The notes under the pieces: model-generated
Databases searched by the model: none
Seen by the model: the letters and a program-made list of their open reading frames with translations, nothing else
What the model was told of the DNA's origin: nothing
Made by a program: the position numbers and the translations under genes
Part shown: positions 1-8,910 of the stretch, in pieces
Layout: each line of letters begins with the position of its first letter
How positions within the stretch are numbered: position 1 is the stretch's first letter
Assembly: GCA_036733965.1 (NCBI GenBank)
Contig: DAIMZL010000028.1
Location: 1 to 31,310 of the forward strand
DNA from: JAEXOD01 sp937930275
GTDB taxonomy: Bacteria > Bacteroidota > Ignavibacteria > Ignavibacteriales > Melioribacteraceae
Reading direction: 5' to 3'
Length of the DNA stretch: 31,310 nt

Positions 1-49
1 AAGATAATTTTCAATTATTGATTTTTTGCCCTTACAACTGTAAAACTCA

Positions 50-334
50 GGAGGAATTGACGGATATGTTAATAAAATTGACCCTGTAAAAGAAGGTTAC
101 GGACCTTTTGATAAAAATATTGATGATGAATCATCAAAGGACGGAATTAAATTTTTACCGAGAAATTTAGCCGAAGCATTAGACGCTTTAGCTGTTGATA
201 ACGAATTTTTGAAACGCGGAAACATTTTTACGGATGAATTAATTAACCAATGGGTTAGAACCAAAAACGAAGAAATTAAATCGATTGGTACAATGCCTCA
301 TCCTTTTGAGTATAAAATGTATTTTACTTTATAA
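50..334 (+). CDS. glnA: Glutamine synthetase, C-terminal end (partial)
   Basis: C-terminal ~94 residues of a type I glutamine synthetase, which joins ammonia to glutamate using ATP in the cytoplasm. The frame reads GGIDGYVNKIDP, then LPRNLAEALDAL, DNEFLKRGNIFTDELI and finally TMPHPFEYKMYFTL before TAA. This matches the family's usual tail (ALDAL..D..FL..G.VF...I and the PHP.E...Y ending). The frame is closed upstream by TAA at 41-43, and the first ~49 bases do not encode glutamine synthetase in any frame. The gene is therefore cut by the window or contig edge, possibly through an assembly join, and not simply truncated. A terminator follows. Identity is well supported; the reason for the break is not known. 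Confidence 0.85.
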   Translation, partial: GGIDGYVNKIDPVKEGYGPFDKNIDDESSKDGIKFLPRNLAEALDALAVDNEFLKRGNIFTDELINQWVRTKNEEIKSIGTMPHPFEYKMYFTL

Positions 335-355
335 TATATTTGATATTTATTTTTT

Positions 356-386
356 AATTCCTCACTTGTGTAAGTGGGGAATTTTT
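356..386 (+). terminator. Rho-independent terminator after glutamine synthetase
   Basis: A 12-bp stem with one G-T pair (356-367 with 372-383) closes a GTGT loop and runs into a T tract. It lies 22 bases after the glutamine synthetase stop codon. Confidence 0.85.
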
Positions 387-466
387 GTTTATACTCTTCG
401 TATCTAATTTTATAGAATACTGTAAAGTTATTGTACTTTTTAATTGCTTCTTTTTATCTCTTTTAA

Positions 467-494
467 GTTGCCACTATCTAAAGATAGCGGCAAC
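467..494. other. Strong hairpin downstream of the DUF4097 gene
   Basis: GTTGCCACTATCT pairs with AGATAGCGGCAAC (13 bp, one wobble, AA loop). It lies in the 334-541 intergenic stretch, which holds nothing else besides the glnA terminator. On the minus strand it follows the DUF4097 stop codon, but the T tract precedes the stem instead of following it, so it is not a textbook terminator. It may stabilise a 3' end. Confidence 0.5.
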
Positions 495-541
495 AAAAAA
501 AACATTTAACAACTGCTTGTTATTTAACAACTTAATAAATA

Positions 542-1381
542 TTATTTATCCAATGAATCAACTGTTATATCACCGCCGGAAGTTGAAGCTTTAATTAAAT
601 TTCCGCCGCCGTTTGATTTTGCTAAAAATTTGGAGGTTGTAATTTTTTCGGTGCTTGATAATGGTAATTGAACACTAATTTCACCGCCGGAAGTTTTTAA
701 TTCCAAATCGGCTTTTATATTTTTATCCAATACAAGAGTTATATCTCCGCCTGAAGTGCTTAAATCAATACCTTTGTTTTCTCCAAAATATTTTACGCTA
801 ACATCGCCGCCGCTTGTAGAAGCCGATAATTTTGCGTTAGACGTATTAATTTTTATATCACCTCCGGAAGTTGATACATCAACAGTACCTTCGGTATTAT
901 CAATTTTAATATCACCGCCGCTTGTAGAAGCTTTTAATTCACCTTTTGTATTTTTCATCTCAATATCACCACCGCTTGTAGAAATCTTTTTAATGCCCGT
1001 AACTGATTCAACATCTACATCGCCGCCCGAAGTTTTTATTTCTAACATATATTCTTTTGGTACCATTACCGAATATTTAACCTGAATATTACTAAACGAA
1101 GAAAAGAAACTTGAACCTTTTTTTTCTCCTTTTACATATACTTCTTTTTCTTTCTTTTCAACTGTAAATTCTATTTTTCTTTCTGCCTTACTGTTACCAT
1201 AAATTTTTACTGAAACTTCATTTTTATCCCAACATTTAACATCTACATCACCGCCCCCGCCTGCTGCTAAAAATAATTTTTCTCCGGGGTTTACTTCAAA
1301 ACTTTTTTCTTGTAATAATTTTAAATCTTCGGCATTAATTACCGAGAAAATAAACATAACTAATAACAATATTTTTTTCAT
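542..1381 (-). CDS. Secreted DUF4097 beta-strand repeat (adhesin-like) protein
   Basis: Exported protein of 279 residues with a signal peptide (MKKILLLVMFIFSVINA, cut near residue 17). Most of the rest is built from TSGGD-I/V-x-V units: eight TSGGD/TSGGE motifs, the first four spacings exactly 18 residues and later ones 20-21. This is the pattern of DUF4097/DUF2807 proteins, predicted to fold as a solenoid of beta strands. No enzymatic residues are visible and its role is unknown; surface or periplasmic scaffolding is an inference. GGAG lies about 7 bases before the ATG. It is divergent from the S9 peptidase gene, with 149 bp between the starts. The repeat is also visible in DNA as recurring ATATCACCGCCG blocks. 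Confidence 0.8.
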   Translation of the reverse strand: MKKILLLVMFIFSVINAEDLKLLQEKSFEVNPGEKLFLAAGGGGDVDVKCWDKNEVSVKIYGNSKAERKIEFTVEKKEKEVYVKGEKKGSSFFSSFSNIQVKYSVMVPKEYMLEIKTSGGDVDVESVTGIKKISTSGGDIEMKNTKGELKASTSGGDIKIDNTEGTVDVSTSGGDIKINTSNAKLSASTSGGDVSVKYFGENKGIDLSTSGGDITLVLDKNIKADLELKTSGGEISVQLPLSSTEKITTSKFLAKSNGGGNLIKASTSGGDITVDSLDK

Positions 1382-1530
1382 AACTATTTCTCCTGTTTTA
1401 ATATTTAGACTTAAGTTTTTAAAAAAAGTTACGTTTATTTTAAATTTATTGTGAAAATAATTTTGTATTGTTATTAAGTCTTATTTTAAGTAATTTTAAT
1501 TTTTATTTTATTATAAAATCCGGATTTAAC

Positions 1531-4026
1531 ATGAAATTATTCAGACTTTTATTAACAATAATTGTATTATTTACTTTATCGATTAATGCCAAAGAAATTT
1601 CAACAAATAATTGGCTCTATTTAGGTAATATTAACACTATTTTTAGCGATAATGAATCTACATTAAAACCAAGTTATTTGGATTTATCAAAAATTATTCC
1701 CATAAAAGGAAGCAACTTAACAATTAACGGAAATAGTTTTACATGGTTTGATAACCCGGATAATATTAAAATTTCAAATTGTTTGTTTTACGCCGGTACG
1801 TATTTTACCAATACTAATTTTGCCAATATTAAATTTAGCTTAAATACTAATTTACCTTTTGAGTTTTATATTGACGGAAAATTACAAAAGTCTGAATATA
1901 ATCCTAAAAAAGAAAATCAAGTTCCGTTTGAATTTAGTGTTAACTTGGAAACGGGAAAACATACCATTGTATTAAAAAGTTTATATACTAATAATAACCC
2001 CTCGTTTATTTTGACTGCAAAAACAGATAGTTTAAATAAAAATTGCGATATTAATTTTTCACACGATCCGCAGCGATATGTTACTTTTAGCGATTTATTG
2101 GATAACCCAAAAGTAAAATCTGTTTCGGTTTCTCCGAACGGTAAATTTGCATTACTAAGCATTTCCGAAAGGAATAAATCAAAAAACGGGAATGAAACCT
2201 ATTTTAGACTTTTTGATATCAAAGATAAAAAAGAATTGATTGCCTTTCGATCAATATTAGACTTATCTTCGTTTCAATTTTCCGATGATGATTATATTGC
2301 GGCATATACTAAATCAGACAAAAACGGCACTAATCTTTATATTGCAAATTTAAAAACGGGCACTGCAAATATTTTACTTTCCGAAATTAAAGATTTCGGA
2401 GACTTCACTTGGTCGCCTGACGGAAAATTTATTGTTTATACAATTAAGAAAGATAAACCGACTAATACAACCGGATTAAAAAAGTACGACAATATGTCTG
2501 ATAGATACCCATGGAGCAGCTCTTACTATTTGTTGCACTTTGTTGATGTTTCAAGCGGTTTTACTTATCAATTGACTAAAGGAACTGAATCGACTGATTT
2601 AAATTCAATCTCTTCAGACGGAAAATATTTGATTTACTCGGTTACAAAATTTATTTCAAATAAACGCCCCTATTCTCAAACTAATTATTTTTTGTTGGAT
2701 ATTAATAAGTTAACATCAGATAGTTTATTTACAATGTACTGGGGAGGCACTGCTACATTTTCGCCCGAAGGAGATAAAATTGCCGTAACAGGCGGTCCTA
2801 CAGAATTTAACAATTTAGGGTTAAACATTCCTGAAGGAATGATTGCGAACGATTACGATACCCAATTATATTTGTACGATATAAAAACAAAACAAGTAAA
2901 AGCATGCTCAAAAGATTTTAATCCGAGTATTTCTGCAATTTATTATACTGATAAAAATACTATTTTTGTTAATACTACCGATAAAAATGTAGAACATGTA
3001 TATAAATATGAAATTAACCAAAATAGATATACTTTGCTTAACTTAGGTGCAGAAACAATAGGAGCTATCGATTTTGACAACAAGGGTGCAGTTGCAGTTT
3101 ATTATGGAGCTACTGTAAACACACCCGGAGTTGTTAAGATATTTGATATCGCCAACCAAAAATCTGAGTTATTGTTTGAACCTGAAGGTGAACAATATAA
3201 AAACATTAAATTAGGAAAAGTTGAAGATTTTTCTTTTAAGGCAACTAACGGAAAAACAATTGAAGGATTTGTACACTACCCCGTAGATTACGACCCTAAT
3301 AAAAAATACCCTTGTATTGTTTATTATTACGGAGGAACAACTCCGGTTGAAAAGGAATTTGAAGGACGTTACCCAAAAAACATTTGGGCAGCAAACGGTT
3401 ATTTTGTTTATGTGCTTGAACCAAGCGGTTGTACGGGATATGGGCAAGAATTTAGTGCATACCACGTTAACGATTGGGGAACAATTACGGCTGAAGAAAT
3501 TATTGAAGGAACTAAAGCACTGTTAAATGAGTATAAAGCAATAGATTCAAAAAGTTTAGGCTGCATCGGGGCGTCATACGGCGGTTTTATGACATTAAAT
3601 TTGATTACAAAAACTAATATTTTTTCTGCTGCCGTATCACATGCCGGTATTTCTGCTCTTTCAAGTTATTGGGGTAACGGTTATTGGGGTTATACTTATA
3701 GCGCTGTTGCTACAGCAAATAGCTTTCCTTGGAATAGAAAGGATATTTACGTTAACAATAGTTCGCTTTTTAATGCCGATAAAATTACTACTCCGTTGTT
3801 ATTATTACACGGTAATTCCGATACAAACGTGCCACCGGGTGAAAGCATGCAGATGTACACAGCATTAAAACTTTTGGGAAAAGATGTTGAATTAATTGAA
3901 GTTGACGGTCAAGACCATCATATTTTAGAGTATGATAAGCGTATTATTTGGTCAAAAACAATATTAGCATACTTTGATAAATATCTTAAAAAAGATTCTT
4001 CTTGGTGGAAATTTTTATACAAATAA
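1531..4026 (+). CDS. Exported S9 family (prolyl oligopeptidase-like) serine peptidase
   Basis: Predicted periplasmic or surface serine peptidase of 831 residues. The start is placed at 1531 because it gives a clean signal peptide (MKLFRLLLTIIVLFTLSINA); the in-frame upstream start at 1468 would bury it. Residues ~25-170 form a beta-rich N-terminal part, ~175-540 a WD40/TolB-like propeller (SVSPNGKFALLS, FTWSPDGKFIVY), and ~570-825 the alpha/beta hydrolase domain. The catalytic triad is visible: Ser682 in GASYGGF, Asp764 in HGNSDTNVPP, and His796 or His797 in GQDHHILEYDKR. This architecture fits acylaminoacyl-peptidase or dipeptidyl-peptidase IV-like S9 enzymes that release short peptides. The M23 lipoprotein gene follows after 11 bases and is probably co-transcribed. 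Confidence 0.88.
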   Translation: MKLFRLLLTIIVLFTLSINAKEISTNNWLYLGNINTIFSDNESTLKPSYLDLSKIIPIKGSNLTINGNSFTWFDNPDNIKISNCLFYAGTYFTNTNFANIKFSLNTNLPFEFYIDGKLQKSEYNPKKENQVPFEFSVNLETGKHTIVLKSLYTNNNPSFILTAKTDSLNKNCDINFSHDPQRYVTFSDLLDNPKVKSVSVSPNGKFALLSISERNKSKNGNETYFRLFDIKDKKELIAFRSILDLSSFQFSDDDYIAAYTKSDKNGTNLYIANLKTGTANILLSEIKDFGDFTWSPDGKFIVYTIKKDKPTNTTGLKKYDNMSDRYPWSSSYYLLHFVDVSSGFTYQLTKGTESTDLNSISSDGKYLIYSVTKFISNKRPYSQTNYFLLDINKLTSDSLFTMYWGGTATFSPEGDKIAVTGGPTEFNNLGLNIPEGMIANDYDTQLYLYDIKTKQVKACSKDFNPSISAIYYTDKNTIFVNTTDKNVEHVYKYEINQNRYTLLNLGAETIGAIDFDNKGAVAVYYGATVNTPGVVKIFDIANQKSELLFEPEGEQYKNIKLGKVEDFSFKATNGKTIEGFVHYPVDYDPNKKYPCIVYYYGGTTPVEKEFEGRYPKNIWAANGYFVYVLEPSGCTGYGQEFSAYHVNDWGTITAEEIIEGTKALLNEYKAIDSKSLGCIGASYGGFMTLNLITKTNIFSAAVSHAGISALSSYWGNGYWGYTYSAVATANSFPWNRKDIYVNNSSLFNADKITTPLLLLHGNSDTNVPPGESMQMYTALKLLGKDVELIEVDGQDHHILEYDKRIIWSKTILAYFDKYLKKDSSWWKFLYK

Positions 4027-4037
4027 TTGGAAAATTA

Positions 4038-5270
4038 ATGAGTAAGTACTTTTATACACTAATAATTACTATTATATTTTTAAGTTTCGGTTGTGCAGAA
4101 AAAAATGAAGTTAAAAAACACATTACACTGAATAAACAAATAAATAAAAACATTTTCAAATTAAATACTGCCGGATTACAAGAAGACATAGAATCAATAA
4201 AACTCGGACAAAATATTACAGAAATATTATCACAGTATAATATTCCGAATATTTATTCGTTAACTCAAAATATTGATAAAATATTCCCTGTTACTAAATT
4301 TAATTCCGGGCACGATTATTATATTTATTCAACCGATGATAGTTCAAAAACCGTTAAGTATTTTGTTTATGAAATAAATAAAAAAGATTTTTTAGTTGTA
4401 GATTTCTCCGATTCCGTTAAAATTTATAAGGACGTAAAAGAAGTTACGTATAAAGAGCATGCGGTAACCGGTATGATTGATTATTCTTTATTCACGACTA
4501 TTAACAAGTTAAATTTAAGTGATGCTTTAGCTTTTAAGTTGAGCGAAATTTTTGGTTGGCAAATTGATTTTTATGCATTACAGGAAGGGGACTTCTTTTC
4601 TGTTATTTTTGAAGAAGAATATGTCGGTGATAAACTTGCAGATATAGGAACAATTAAAGCTGCATATTTTAATCATACAAACAAAGAATATTACGGATTT
4701 GCCTTCGAAATAGATGATAAAATTGAATATTACGATAAAGACGGCAATAGTTTAAGACGTGCTTTTTTAAAAGCTCCCTTAAAGTTTACAAGAATAAGTT
4801 CTAAATTTACAAATGCACGTTTTCATCCGGTATTAAAAGTTTTCCGTCCTCATACGGGTATTGATTATGCAGCCCCGATAGGAACCCCGGTTCAATCAGT
4901 AGGTGAAGGAATAGTAATTGAAGCCGGATATAAAGGTGGTGCGGGCAATTACGTTAGAATAAAACATCCTAACGGATATTTATCCGGTTATATGCACTTA
5001 TCAAAATACGGACAAGGAATAAGAGCGGGTGCACGTGTTAAACAAGGTGATGTAATAGGATATGTAGGAAGTACAGGATTATCTACCGGTCCGCATTTAG
5101 ATTTCCGATTCTGGAAAGGGAACACTCCGATTAATTATTTAACAATGGATTTCCCCTCTTCTATGCCGATAGATAAAAAATACGAAAAAGAATTTACAGC
5201 ACTTAAAGAATCTTTGACAAGAAGACTTGAATTATTGGATAAGCCCGTAAATTTTACAGTAAAACTATAA
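4038..5270 (+). CDS. M23 (LytM-like) peptidoglycan peptidase lipoprotein
   Basis: Predicted murein endopeptidase of 410 residues, anchored as a lipoprotein: the ATG at 4038 is followed by a hydrophobic stretch and a lipobox ending FLSFGC. An upstream in-frame start at 4002 overlaps the S9 gene and spoils the signal, so it is rejected. Residues ~150-250 resemble the middle domain of MepM/Csd3-type proteins; ~265-370 are the LytM domain. Metal and catalytic positions are His272 and Asp276 (PHTGIDYAAP), His320 (YMHLS) and His353. The usual HxH is HLD here (Asp355 in place of the last zinc ligand), so activity is uncertain. The gene overlaps the convergent Rrf2 gene by 6 bases. Confidence 0.88.
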   Translation: MSKYFYTLIITIIFLSFGCAEKNEVKKHITLNKQINKNIFKLNTAGLQEDIESIKLGQNITEILSQYNIPNIYSLTQNIDKIFPVTKFNSGHDYYIYSTDDSSKTVKYFVYEINKKDFLVVDFSDSVKIYKDVKEVTYKEHAVTGMIDYSLFTTINKLNLSDALAFKLSEIFGWQIDFYALQEGDFFSVIFEEEYVGDKLADIGTIKAAYFNHTNKEYYGFAFEIDDKIEYYDKDGNSLRRAFLKAPLKFTRISSKFTNARFHPVLKVFRPHTGIDYAAPIGTPVQSVGEGIVIEAGYKGGAGNYVRIKHPNGYLSGYMHLSKYGQGIRAGARVKQGDVIGYVGSTGLSTGPHLDFRFWKGNTPINYLTMDFPSSMPIDKKYEKEFTALKESLTRRLELLDKPVNFTVKL

Positions 5271-5696
5271 AGTATTAATTTTTGCAATAACTTTATCTTT
5301 AACATCGGATAAAGATTGCTCACTTAACATCTTAAAAGCTTCGTCTCTAATTTTGCCCCAAGTATCGTGCACGGGACAAGGTTTTTCGTGGCTACATCCC
5401 GGAAAACCCAAAACGCATTGGTTAAAAACATTTAGTCCGTCCAAAGACTTCACTATATCAATTAGTTTAATTTCACCAGGGTTTTTTGCCAAATAAAAGC
5501 CACCGTTATGTCCTTTTTTTGAGCCGATAATACCGTCATTTGTTAATGTCTGCATTACTTTAGAAACAAACTCTTTCGGAACTTTTAATGTTTCGGCAAC
5601 ATAACCGGAATTAACTAAAGCATCTTTATCTAAAGTTGAAAGTAATAGGACTGCCTGTAAACCCAATTCACATTTTTTTGAAAATATAACAGTCAT
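5265..5696 (-). CDS. Rrf2 family transcriptional regulator with a three-cysteine cluster
   Basis: Cytoplasmic winged-helix repressor/activator of 143 residues. The N-terminal wHTH (residues ~1-75) ends in the family's GGFYLA wing (KKGHNGGFYLAKNPGEI). Cys94, Cys101 and Cys107 (C-x6-C-x5-C), with His103 and His110 nearby, resemble the iron-sulfur ligands of IscR/NsrR, so it may sense redox state, NO or iron-sulfur supply. That is family knowledge; no target operator was identified. No isc/suf or nitrosative-stress gene lies next to it, so the regulon cannot be told from context. It converges with the M23 gene, overlapping its stop codon by 6 bases, and sits just downstream of the secDF terminator. 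Confidence 0.9.
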   Translation of the reverse strand: MTVIFSKKCELGLQAVLLLSTLDKDALVNSGYVAETLKVPKEFVSKVMQTLTNDGIIGSKKGHNGGFYLAKNPGEIKLIDIVKSLDGLNVFNQCVLGFPGCSHEKPCPVHDTWGKIRDEAFKMLSEQSLSDVKDKVIAKINTL

Positions 5697-5720
5697 TTAT
5701 TATTAACTCTGTTTTATAAC

Positions 5721-5751
5721 AAAAAAACTGCTCAATATTATTTTTGAGCAG
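5721..5751 (-). terminator. Terminator of the secDF operon
   Basis: CTGCTCAA (5728-5735) pairs with TTGAGCAG (5744-5751). On the minus strand the stem is followed by a run of seven T. It lies 16 bases past the secF stop codon. A shorter T run on the plus strand could also make it work in that direction. Confidence 0.85.
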
Positions 5752-5767
5752 CTTTTTATGCATTATA

Positions 5768-6901
5768 TTAAAATGATATTTTATCACCCTTTTTAAGAGT
5801 ATAATCCAAAACAAAAGCACTTGCTACGAAAACTGAAGAGTAAGTACCGTAAACAATACCGAAGAATAAACAGAATGCAAAACCCATTAAAACTTCACCG
5901 CCAAATATTAACAATACTATAACACTTATTAAAGTGGTAAAGCTGGTCATAATTGTACGTCTTAATGTTTTGTTAATTGCATTATTCATATTTTCTTGAA
6001 TTTCAGCAGTTTTGTGTATCTTAAAGTTTTCTCTAATACGGTCAAATATAATAACGGTATCGTTAATTGAATAACCTACTAAAGTTAAAAACGCAGCAAC
6101 AACACTAACAGAAATTTCTAAGTTAAGCCCCGGAATCAAGTTATACAACCAGGCAAACATTCCTAATGTAATAACCACATCGTGGAACAATGCTATTACC
6201 GCACCGATAGAGAATGTAAACTTAAAACGGAAACCTAAGTAAATCATAATAACAAGTAACGATAACCCGACCGCAACTAATGCGTCACGTTTTAATTCAC
6301 CGCCTACTTTTGGACCGACAACTGTTTCACGTACAATATTAAAATTATTATTTTTAATATCTGCAGAAAAGTTTTCTTTAATCCAATCTGAGATACCTAC
6401 ACGAACTGATATTTTTTTATTATCGAGGCTTTGCTCAACAAGTGATGCTTGGAAACCTTGTTCGTTTAATTTTTCGTAAACCAAATTTGCATAGGAAGAA
6501 GAATCAAATTCAAAAACAACAAAGTTGTTAGTTGTTTCTGCAACTTTTTTGTTTGTTGTTAATATTCCGTCAATCGCTTTTTCAATACCCGCAGTAACTT
6601 TTGGGAATACATTTTTTGGAATTTCTTGTAAATCGGTTCTTAATAAAACGCCGGATTCTCCGCCGAAAGTCTTAATTTCAACGTTACCGAGTCCCAATTT
6701 ATCAAATTCTTTTCTTACTTCATTAATTTGTATCGGTTTTTCAAACTGTAATGCAATTTCAGTACCACCTTTAAAGTCAATACCGAATTGTAAACCTCTT
6801 ATAATAATTCCAACTATACTAAGAATAAACAAGGTAGCGGAAATTACATAAAACATTTTCCTTTTACCTAAAAAATCAATTTGATTATCAAATATATTCA
6901 T
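5768..6901 (-). CDS. secF: Protein translocase subunit SecF
   Basis: Inner-membrane subunit of the SecDF complex, which uses the proton motive force to pull secreted proteins through SecYEG to the periplasmic side. It has 377 residues. After TM1 (~16-36) comes the family motif FGIDFKGGTEI (~39-49), then a periplasmic P1 domain, and five further membrane segments in the C-terminal half. The RND-type motif VGYSINDTVIIFDRIREN lies in the second half; its Asp and Arg positions belong to the proton pathway in this family. secF follows secD with 21 bases between them, so they form one operon. The length is a little above the E. coli protein because of an extended periplasmic domain. Confidence 0.96.
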   Translation of the reverse strand: MNIFDNQIDFLGKRKMFYVISATLFILSIVGIIIRGLQFGIDFKGGTEIALQFEKPIQINEVRKEFDKLGLGNVEIKTFGGESGVLLRTDLQEIPKNVFPKVTAGIEKAIDGILTTNKKVAETTNNFVVFEFDSSSYANLVYEKLNEQGFQASLVEQSLDNKKISVRVGISDWIKENFSADIKNNNFNIVRETVVGPKVGGELKRDALVAVGLSLLVIMIYLGFRFKFTFSIGAVIALFHDVVITLGMFAWLYNLIPGLNLEISVSVVAAFLTLVGYSINDTVIIFDRIRENFKIHKTAEIQENMNNAINKTLRRTIMTSFTTLISVIVLLIFGGEVLMGFAFCLFFGIVYGTYSSVFVASAFVLDYTLKKGDKISF

Positions 6902-6922
6902 TTGTCAATTATCTCCCAATCG

Positions 6923-8830
6923 CTATACTATTTTTAATTTCATGCCTTTTACAGCCATAAGCTCTAATACTACACGAGATATAACCAAAGCACTAAATAA
7001 TGTTGAGCCGATACCTATCATAAGTGTTAATGCAAAACCTTGAATAGGACCACTGCCAAATTGATAAAGTATTATACCTGTAAAAAATGTAGTAATGTTT
7101 GAGTCGAAGATAGCTGAAAACGAATTTGAAAATCCGCTGTCAATTGCAGCCTTAAATGTTTTTCCGCTTCTCATCTCTTCACGCATACGCTCGTAGATAA
7201 TTACGTTAGCATCAACCGCCATACCCATTGTAAGTACTATACCTGCTATACCGGGTAAGGTTAATGTTGCCTGGAAACCTGCAAGAATACCAAGAGTAAA
7301 TAAGATTGTAAACAATAAACCGAAATCGGCAACCATACCTAACTGTCTATAGTAAATTAACATAAATACGGCAACTAATAAAAAGCCCAATAATGCGGAA
7401 TTAAATCCTTGTGTAATACTATCTTGTCCCAATGACGGACCGACGGTACGTTCTTCAATAACATCAATAGGAGCCGGTAATGCACCTGCTTTTAATACAA
7501 TTTCAAGTAACTTTGCTTCTTCCAAATTTGCCATTCCGGAAATTTGAGAACTTCCCGAAGGAATTTTCGATTTAATTTCGGGTGCGGAATATATTACACC
7601 GTCTAACATGATGGCACATCTTCTACCGATATTACCACCGGTAATGCGTGACCACTCTCTTGCGCCTTCGCTATCCATTTGCATATTTACTATTGCAGCT
7701 GTTGTCTGCTGGTCGATGTTAGCCATAGCGTCAACAACTTTATCACCGGTTAACTCCGGATTTTTATTTACAAAATAAACCTTATAAAGTTTTTCACCTT
7801 TATTTCCAATTTCAGGTTTAGCACTAAAAATAAATTCACTATTATCGGGAATTACACGCTGTACGTCTTCACGGCTTAATATTTGAACCAATTTGGATTT
7901 ATCTTTTTCGTTAACGTAACTTTCTAAAAACTGACCGCGTGTATTTACCATTACAAGTCCAAAAAACGGATGTTGTTTTACAAATTCTTCTTTTGAAAGG
8001 TCTTTTTCATTTGTAGAGTCAGCTTTAGCAACTAAAGTAGTATCTATTGCACCGGTACTATCAAACTGAATTTTGCCGGCTAATAAATCATCAATACGCT
8101 GCATAACAGGAACTGTTACATCCCCTTCTTTAACTAAACGAAATTCCAATAATGCACTACCTTGAACAAGTCTTTTGGCTTCTTCTTCTTTAGCAACACC
8201 TGGTAATTCAACTACAATCCTACGTGAACCTTGTTTTTGAATGCTCGGTTCAGATACACCGTATTGGTCAACTCTGTTACGAATAATTTCGATTGCACGG
8301 GCAACTGCATCGTCTTCCTGTTTCTGCAAATTGGAAATAATTTTAGCATCATCATCTCGTATAGTGCCGAAATAGCGGCTTAATCTTTTTCCTTTTGCCT
8401 GCAGTTTAGAAGCAAGAACGTTAACAATATTTTCATCGGTAATTTTAACTTGGTCTTGTGCTTCTTTTATTGCTGTATTAAATTCTTTATCCGGATCTTT
8501 TGCTAATTTTTCAAGCAATTTTCCGGTATTTACTTCCATTACCAAATACATACCGCCTTGTAAGTCCAAGCCAAGTTTCATACGTTTTTCACGCGCAGAT
8601 TTATAACCGGCATCATTGTTTTTTATGCTGTCTTCTTTGGTAAGGGCTAATTTTCTTAAATCAGAAGCAGAAATTGTAGGATTAAGTTTTTTAATCTCTT
8701 TTTTGTAGCTTTCAATTTTTGTTCTAATTTCTTTGTTATTTTGATAATCCTTAAATGTCGGATAAAGCAGATATATACTTAAGCCGGCAAAAAAGAGAAT
8801 CATAAAAAGTCTAAATCTTAGTTCTTTCAT
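6923..8830 (-). CDS. secD: Protein translocase subunit SecD
   Basis: Larger partner of SecF in Sec-dependent export, 635 residues. TM1 is at ~7-24; the SecD signature LGLDLQGGMYLVMEV is at ~86-100. The large periplasmic P1 domain carries IEIIRNRVDQYGVSEPSIQKQG and the conserved RIVVELPGV. The C-terminal block has five membrane segments with the motif MGMAVDANVIIYERMREE, where the Asp is needed for proton-driven function in the family. A charged stretch (~30-85) between TM1 and the signature is longer than in E. coli. The ribosome binding site is weak. A hairpin separates it from rplI, so secDF may be transcribed from its own promoter in 8831-8888 or by read-through. Confidence 0.96.
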   Translation of the reverse strand: MKELRFRLFMILFFAGLSIYLLYPTFKDYQNNKEIRTKIESYKKEIKKLNPTISASDLRKLALTKEDSIKNNDAGYKSAREKRMKLGLDLQGGMYLVMEVNTGKLLEKLAKDPDKEFNTAIKEAQDQVKITDENIVNVLASKLQAKGKRLSRYFGTIRDDDAKIISNLQKQEDDAVARAIEIIRNRVDQYGVSEPSIQKQGSRRIVVELPGVAKEEEAKRLVQGSALLEFRLVKEGDVTVPVMQRIDDLLAGKIQFDSTGAIDTTLVAKADSTNEKDLSKEEFVKQHPFFGLVMVNTRGQFLESYVNEKDKSKLVQILSREDVQRVIPDNSEFIFSAKPEIGNKGEKLYKVYFVNKNPELTGDKVVDAMANIDQQTTAAIVNMQMDSEGAREWSRITGGNIGRRCAIMLDGVIYSAPEIKSKIPSGSSQISGMANLEEAKLLEIVLKAGALPAPIDVIEERTVGPSLGQDSITQGFNSALLGFLLVAVFMLIYYRQLGMVADFGLLFTILFTLGILAGFQATLTLPGIAGIVLTMGMAVDANVIIYERMREEMRSGKTFKAAIDSGFSNSFSAIFDSNITTFFTGIILYQFGSGPIQGFALTLMIGIGSTLFSALVISRVVLELMAVKGMKLKIV

Positions 8831-8886
8831 AATTTCATTATGATTTAATTATTAAATGGTAAATTAAATGAACATTTACAAATATT

Positions 8887-8906
8887 AAACCGGCTAAAAA
8901 GCCGGT
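8887..8906 (-). terminator. Hairpin/weak terminator after rplI
   Basis: ACCGGCT (8889-8895) pairs with AGCCGGT (8900-8906) around an AAAA loop. It begins 4 bases past the rplI stop codon and is followed on the minus strand by TTTAATATTT. The imperfect T run suggests partial termination before secD. Confidence 0.6.
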
Positions 8907-8910
8907 AAAA

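Noticed and set aside
385..594. Plus-strand open frame of 69 codons after glutamine synthetase
   Set aside because: It starts inside the terminator T tract, crosses the hairpin and enters the DUF4097 gene; no ribosome binding site.
756..1085. Plus-strand open frame of 109 codons
   Set aside because: It is the complement of the DUF4097 repeats, and its Ser-Pro-Pro pattern follows directly from them.
560..1270. Regular short repeats resembling a CRISPR array
   Set aside because: The repeats are coding: they translate to TSGGD units with an 18-codon period in one continuous frame, and there are no unique spacers or cas genes.
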